Both the position numbers and the translations under genes were made by a program. A stretch of DNA of 64,000 nt, taken from Ancistrus triradiatus (taxonomy: Eukaryota; Chordata; Actinopteri; Siluriformes; Loricariidae). This document shows, piece by piece, positions 59,159-64,000 of the stretch; the first letter of the stretch is position 1, and every line of letters begins with the position of its first letter. Under the pieces are notes generated by a model. The model saw only the letters and a list, made by a program, of their open reading frames with translations, was not told the origin of the DNA and made no database searches. The stretch covers positions 526,380 to 590,379 of the forward strand of contig JAJAGP010000211.1 of assembly GCA_025084515.1 (NCBI GenBank), given 5' to 3'.

Positions 59159-60032
59159 TACATTTTATATGACTGCTTATCAGTGTGTATTAGTACACTA
59201 CCAATGGTGCCAGTACCATTTTGACACTATGTAGTACACAGACTGCATTCAAATAAGCACACCAGTTATTTAATCACTATTAAACTAGTTTACATTGTTT
59301 TTTGACAGAAAGTAGTGTTATTTCAATATTTGACTCATCTTCATCTGCCGTCAGCTGTTCCACCAACTGTCGTGACTCATCTTGTCTGGAAAACCAGTGG
59401 CTTTCACTCTCCAAGAACAACCACAGGGACTGTAAACTGTTGCAGGTCAACTAAGTCTGCTTTAACTCTTTCAGTTAAGAACAGCCTGATGACAGCAGAG
59501 CTCAGTTGTCTTTGCTTTATATTCAGCAAGACAGGGAACTCTTAAGAATGAAATCCTGTTGTCTCCATTTGTGTGTTGTTTAAACTCTAATTCAGCATAA
59601 ACTTTATCTGGCCTAAGGGTACTTTGCAGGTGCATGACCTAATAGCATACTGCATATCTAGCTGTTTTGGATACATCAAATATCAGGACTTATCTTAAGG
59701 GCAGCCCAACAGCTGTCTTTCAAATCCCATTCTGTATCCATTAAAATCTGCTGTGCTTTTACACACCCATAATGTAGTTGAGTAGTAGTGGCTATCTCAT
59801 TCAGACCATCTATTATGGACTGACATGTCTGTGAGGCATGTGAAATGTTCTGCACAATATATTTCAGTACAGCCATTTGCATTAAGTGGGTAAGGGTACG
59901 TTTAGACTGAGGTGGAATTGCTGTCTGAGGATGCTCAGTCACAACATGGTCCAAGACTTAGGGGTGTCCCTGTCCATGTCAACTGTCCCACTGACCCCTG
60001 CTGGAGGAAATTACAATGTCACCTGTCTCGGA

Positions 60033-60033
<1 letters not shown>
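59159..60033. other. Unique sequence with an orphan open frame
   Basis: The minus frame 59676-59954 (92 residues, including YIVQNISHASQTCQSIIDGL) is protein-like in composition but I cannot assign it. No flanking motif supports a gene or a retroelement. Confidence 0.3.

Positions 60034-60079
<46 letters not shown>
60034..60079. repeat. (CA)23 microsatellite
   Basis: A perfect CA run. Confidence 0.97.
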
Positions 60080-60081
<2 letters not shown>

Positions 60082-60729
60082 TAGAAAGTGGTCAAGCCTT
60101 TAATGACTCAGCATTCCTGGCCAAGCTACATCCACGTCTCCTCCCCTGCTACTGCCACCTTCCCAGAAACCCGCACTGCTTCCCAGACACAACTCAGCAC
60201 AGGGTTCCCAAAGGAGCAATCAAGAACAAGCAGCCAGCGGCAACAGACATGAGTCAAGTGCAGATCAAAGGCCACTACCAGAGAGTGTGCCATGGTGGGG
60301 GTGTGACTCTCCAGCTCGGTTCATTTTCAGTTCATTTTTGTAGTAAGCACCAAATATTTTGCACTATAGGTGCAGGCCATTTCTTGAAATATCAATTTTA
60401 TTTAACTTTCTTCATATATTCATACTGCTAGGATAGAATAATTGTAATTACTCAGAGGACGTAATGTATTAATACAGCAACTAATTCTGATCAATAAAGC
60501 ACTATATGTAGTGTTACATGCTATTAATTAAGTACTTCTACTCAGACCACGTCGAACACAAACTCCTATATTTACTGTATTCAACATTTTATTACATTAT
60601 ATTTTAATTATATTATATAACTATATTATATTATAATATAGTTATATTATTATATAGTTATAAATTAAATATATAACATAATCCCTTATTTTAAGTATCC
60701 TCTTTAGCTTTTTTTTTACTATTATTAAT
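60080..60729. other. Unique sequence with AT palindromes
   Basis: 60597-60680 is almost pure A/T with overlapping palindromes (ATATTATATAACTATATTAT, ATATAGTTATATTATTATAT). Nothing coding. Confidence 0.5.
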
Positions 60730-61180
60730 AATGTGTTATTTAGGTAATTGAATTTAGTTCTTAGATTTAACATCTAGGCTGCCCAAAGAGGTTGGGTCTG
60801 TTTTTGCGTCTTAGTCCCCCCAAGGTTTCTTCCTCATCATATAAAGGGAATTTATTTTTGCCACGGTCACCCTAGGCTTGGTGCTGTGGGCCTGGATATA
60901 TGTAAAGCTGCTTTGAGACAATGCTCTACATTTACATTTACAGCATTTAGCAGACGCCCTTATCCAGAGCGACTTACAATTGGTACAGTCTTACAATCCA
61001 AGCAATTTTGGGTTAAGGGCCTTGCTCAAGGACCCAACAGTGGCAGCTTTTTGGCTGAGGTGGGATTTGAACCCTGGACCTTCTGGTTCATAGTCCAGCA
61101 CCTTAACCACTAGGCCACCACAGTCCAATGTTCTATTATAAATGCAAAAAGAAATCTGACTTTGACTTTGTATTTGCTCT
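60730..61180 (+). repeat. Fish interspersed repeat split by a SINE
   Basis: GGTTTCTTCCTCATCATATAAAGG, TAAAGCTGCTTTGAGACAATG and, beyond the SINE, AAATCTGACTTTGACTTTG. The uninterrupted order is seen at 15770-15940, which fixes the SINE as a later insertion. Confidence 0.75.
60928..61126 (-). repeat. tRNA-derived SINE (copy 5), nested
   Basis: Complete reversed copy with box B complement GGGATTTGAACCC. The flanks AATGCTCT (60920-60927) and AATGTTCT (61127-61134) are a 7-of-8 target duplication. Nearly identical to copy 6. Confidence 0.93.
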
Positions 61181-63263
61181 GTTCCTAAGAGTGTGTAAAG
61201 GTTGACGTTTCCAAATGATCTAAAAGACATTAAACTTCACTTGCTCAATAGCAATGTATCGGAGAGTTCCTTTAATTGAACAAAAATGCACATATACATA
61301 CCTGTATGAGACCTAAACATAAGTCAGTCTATGTATGTTTTAAAACTGGACAATGATCTGACGTAATTGTGCTATAGCTTTATATAATAATAATAATAAT
61401 TATTATTATTATTATGATTATTATTATTATGATTATATAATTGTATTTTATCTTTATATCACAGACTTGACTGAGAATGTATTATTATGCATCTATGCTG
61501 TTTTATAGTGAAATCACACAATGATTTCAATCTATTCTGTAATTACTGCATAAGTACAGTGTAATAAATATGTAATTACACTACTCTAGAATCCCTCCCT
61601 CTCCTAAAGTCAGTGAAGGGATAAAATCTTCAGAAATTCACAAAAAGGACATGAGAAATCACATAAAAAGGCAACAGCTGGTTTCTGAACACATTTAAAT
61701 CTTGCAATATGTGTTTGTTGTCCTGTTCATTATTCTTGCTAAACATACAAATGGTGTAATGGTGTAAAATATTTAATATACATAAAAATCAGGATAATCT
61801 ACCCTTTCCAATGAGAATCCTTTGTGTATTAGCATGTAATGCTGGTTTAAAATGTTATGACTTTAAACTAAGGTATAGTCATTTTATTCATTTAAGACTA
61901 AAACACTAGGCTCTTAGAAAGCTCCTAACTTAGCTTAAAACTCCTCTAAGTTTTTTAGTCTTAAGTTTAGCTTAAGAGTGAATTAGAAGCAATGTCAGAG
62001 CAACTCGGAAAAAACTTTTATCTCAGTGAGGAGGCACGATTTACCAGGTAGCTAGGTGTGACATTCTTTTGAAGACTGTGATTGGCTGTCCCCTCCCTCA
62101 CTCATTCTCTCTCTCACACACACACAAACGCAAAAAAGGGAAATACAGTTTTGTCTAGTACAAGCATTTGAAATGACAGACATAGGTTATTTCTGCATAT
62201 TTCACACTAATTACTCACACACGTTTATTTGCTTTAATTTATTGACAGTTTATTTACCACACAGGTAATTTTTGTGGCCTACTGAATCTATTGGATAGCC
62301 TATGAACTGGAGGAAATGCGTCTCCACTCTTCAGGTATGATTGCCAATAAAACCCTTTTGCTATACATTTTTATATATTTTATTCATTTTCACTAAATCT
62401 AAGATTCATATAATAACTTGTTATGTGTACAAACAAGTGGATTAAATGTTTATACTTAACTAAATATCACTAAGCTATTTGCGATATAAATATCATAGGA
62501 TGTCTATGGTTTGTCCAGCATCTCTTTCTATTTAAATAACTAGTAATGAAGTCTAGTAATGGAGACTGTAAAATGCTCATAAATATGCTAGGATTGTAAG
62601 GGTTAAATGTGGTTGCAATAAGGCCAAATGAATTTATAGGCAAGCACGTCTGGCCAAACTAATTATATCCTCCATAGACTAATGCTATTTTATGATTCTT
62701 CATCTAATTCAGGGACTGTTGAGTGCTACATTACAACAGCTCCTGCTCACAGGAGGACATAGTGATATGAAACAGAGAGACTAGCAGCATGCACTGCAGA
62801 TGATCATAGCATGAACATCTTTCACAACAGATCACAGGAGCTGGCAAACAACGGAGAACAAATAAGCCTCCTGCAAAAGCACAAGCATTATTAAGCAGAA
62901 GACGAAAGGGATTGTGACTGCTACTGAAAAGCAGAGCCTGTCTGCTAGCCTGTCTATCTTTACTATGGCTATCGACTAACAGGACAAGCTGTAATAAAGA
63001 GCATCACAGCAGAGATAGTGAAAGAGAGCAGCTGCACTACTGCACAGAATCTGCTTTCTTATAACAGCAGGAAAAGTAAAGAACTGAGTCAGCAAATTGC
63101 ACTTGATAATACAAATAGTTAAAATAATACATATTTATATAAATACAAAAAAATGTGTAGTACGACCAGTTCCTACTAGCTTTCTGTTTCTAGAAACAGT
63201 TAATTATACTGACTGACATTCTCTAGTCAGCATTAAAATAGATATTTGGTTCAACCTAATATT
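61181..63263. other. AT-rich unique sequence
   Basis: 61383-61438 is (TAA)n/(TTA)n forming a perfect-looking hairpin. 61920-61980 repeats CTTAGCTTAA/TTTAGCTTAAG words in both orientations. No exon recognised. Confidence 0.45.
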
Positions 63264-63466
63264 GGGACTGTGGTGGCCTAGTGGTTAAGGTGCTGGACTA
63301 TGAACCAGAAGGTCCAGGGTTCAAATCCCACCTCAGCCAAAAAGCTGCCACTGTTGGGTCCTTGAGCAAGGCCCTTAACCCACAATTGCTTGGACTGTAA
63401 GATTGTACCAATTGTAAGTCGCTCTGGATAAGGGCGTCTGCTAAATGCTGTAAATGTAAATGTAAA
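63264..63466 (+). repeat. tRNA-derived SINE (copy 6)
   Basis: Complete copy: TGGCCTAGTGGTTAAGG, GGTTCAAATCCC, GTCGCTCTGGATAAGGGCG and the AAATGTAAATGTAAA tail. Very close to copy 5 over the whole length, implying recent spread. Confidence 0.93.
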
Positions 63467-64000
63467 CCAACAAAACAATAATTGTTGCACAAATATGTAC
63501 TTGTCTAGGATACAACTGTTAGAGTTGTGTGTTTATTAAGCAGAAATAACTTTTTTCTATTTTATTGATAATACATATATATTTAATTAGACCATTAAAA
63601 ACAGTTATCCAGAAGTACCTTGTTACAGAAAACAGTTCAGATAACAAATATTCAGATAGCGGGAGCCATATTTCCTATGGGAAACTCTCCACTACATTCC
63701 TGTACATTACAAACCCTTTTCAGTGATGGCTGTGTAATATAGTGGCACAAGGGACTTTCTCTTTGTTCCTACTGTCTCTCTGCTATTTCCAGACTGAGCG
63801 GTACTTTGCCTTCCTCACCAGAAGGGTCTCTTCATCACATGTAGCACCATGAGTATGTGCAGTCTCAAATATCTCACAGCTGCATCTTTTAGTGCTAAAC
63901 TCTAGAACATAAAATAACAACAATATTAAGCACTGAAAACCAGAATTATAATCCACTCTGGGTTTACATTGCGTACCCAAACGCATACACTGCTTCATCT
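63467..64000. other. Unique sequence, nothing recognised
   Basis: No repeat family. The minus open frame at 63783-63998 reaches the window edge and cannot be judged; a CTGCAGCTG-poor, Cys-containing reading gives no motif. Confidence 0.35.

Noticed and set aside
60886..61113. Open frames with SRRPYPERLTIGT and similar (also 63278-63490)
   Set aside because: They are translations of the SINE body, present wherever the SINE occurs.
1..64000. A new defence, toxin or biosynthetic system
   Set aside because: No operon-like organisation, no multiple host genes and no unexplained multi-domain coding region; almost all coding-like sequence is TCAIM or transposon remains.

Overview
This window looks like teleost fish nuclear DNA, most likely from an otophysan such as a catfish, although the lineage is only an inference. 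The evidence is one spliced vertebrate gene, long AT-rich non-coding stretches, many CA/GT/TC microsatellites, and a dense set of fish-typical repeats: Tc1-like elements, hAT, pogo-type MITEs, tRNA-derived SINEs and an RTE-type LINE tail. Nothing in it is prokaryotic or plasmid-like, and there is no CRISPR array, rRNA gene or credible tRNA gene.

Positions 1-15,440 hold a minus-strand gene that I identify as TCAIM (T-cell activation inhibitor, mitochondrial). Ten coding exons can be placed with GT-AG splice sites and matching phases, running from the start codon at 15,400 to the stop at 214 (about 502 codons, close to the human length). The protein opens with a basic, mitochondrial-type leader followed by a J-domain-like segment with an HPD tripeptide. 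The last coding exon has an apparent one-base insertion in an A run (+ strand 409-412), which shifts the frame just before the strongly conserved C-terminus. The introns are full of transposons: two Tc1-type families, an internally deleted hAT with a perfect 8-bp target duplication, SINEs and MITEs. They also contain an inverted pair of homologous repeats.

Positions 15,440-20,470 lie upstream of the gene. A CpG-richer block at 18.4-18.7 kb, with a YY1-like GATGGCGGC motif, is a weak candidate for the promoter. From 20.5 to 64 kb I find no confident host coding exon. The region is a mosaic of decayed DNA transposons (Tc1-like copies at 21.3, 25, 27.9, 31.7-33.3 and 43.2 kb), two pogo-like MITEs (35.4 and 39.4 kb), foldback elements (20.5, 27.1 and 58.4 kb), SINEs, microsatellites and long unique stretches, some of which resemble conserved non-coding DNA.

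The genes do not form a pathway: one host gene sits in a landscape of dead mobile elements. I did not find a convincing undescribed biological system. The items most worth a second look are the TCAIM frameshift, the 48-G run inside an unidentified insertion in a Tc1 copy, the 58.4-kb foldback element, the short perfect hairpin at 20.97 kb, and an orphan open frame at 23.5-23.8 kb.
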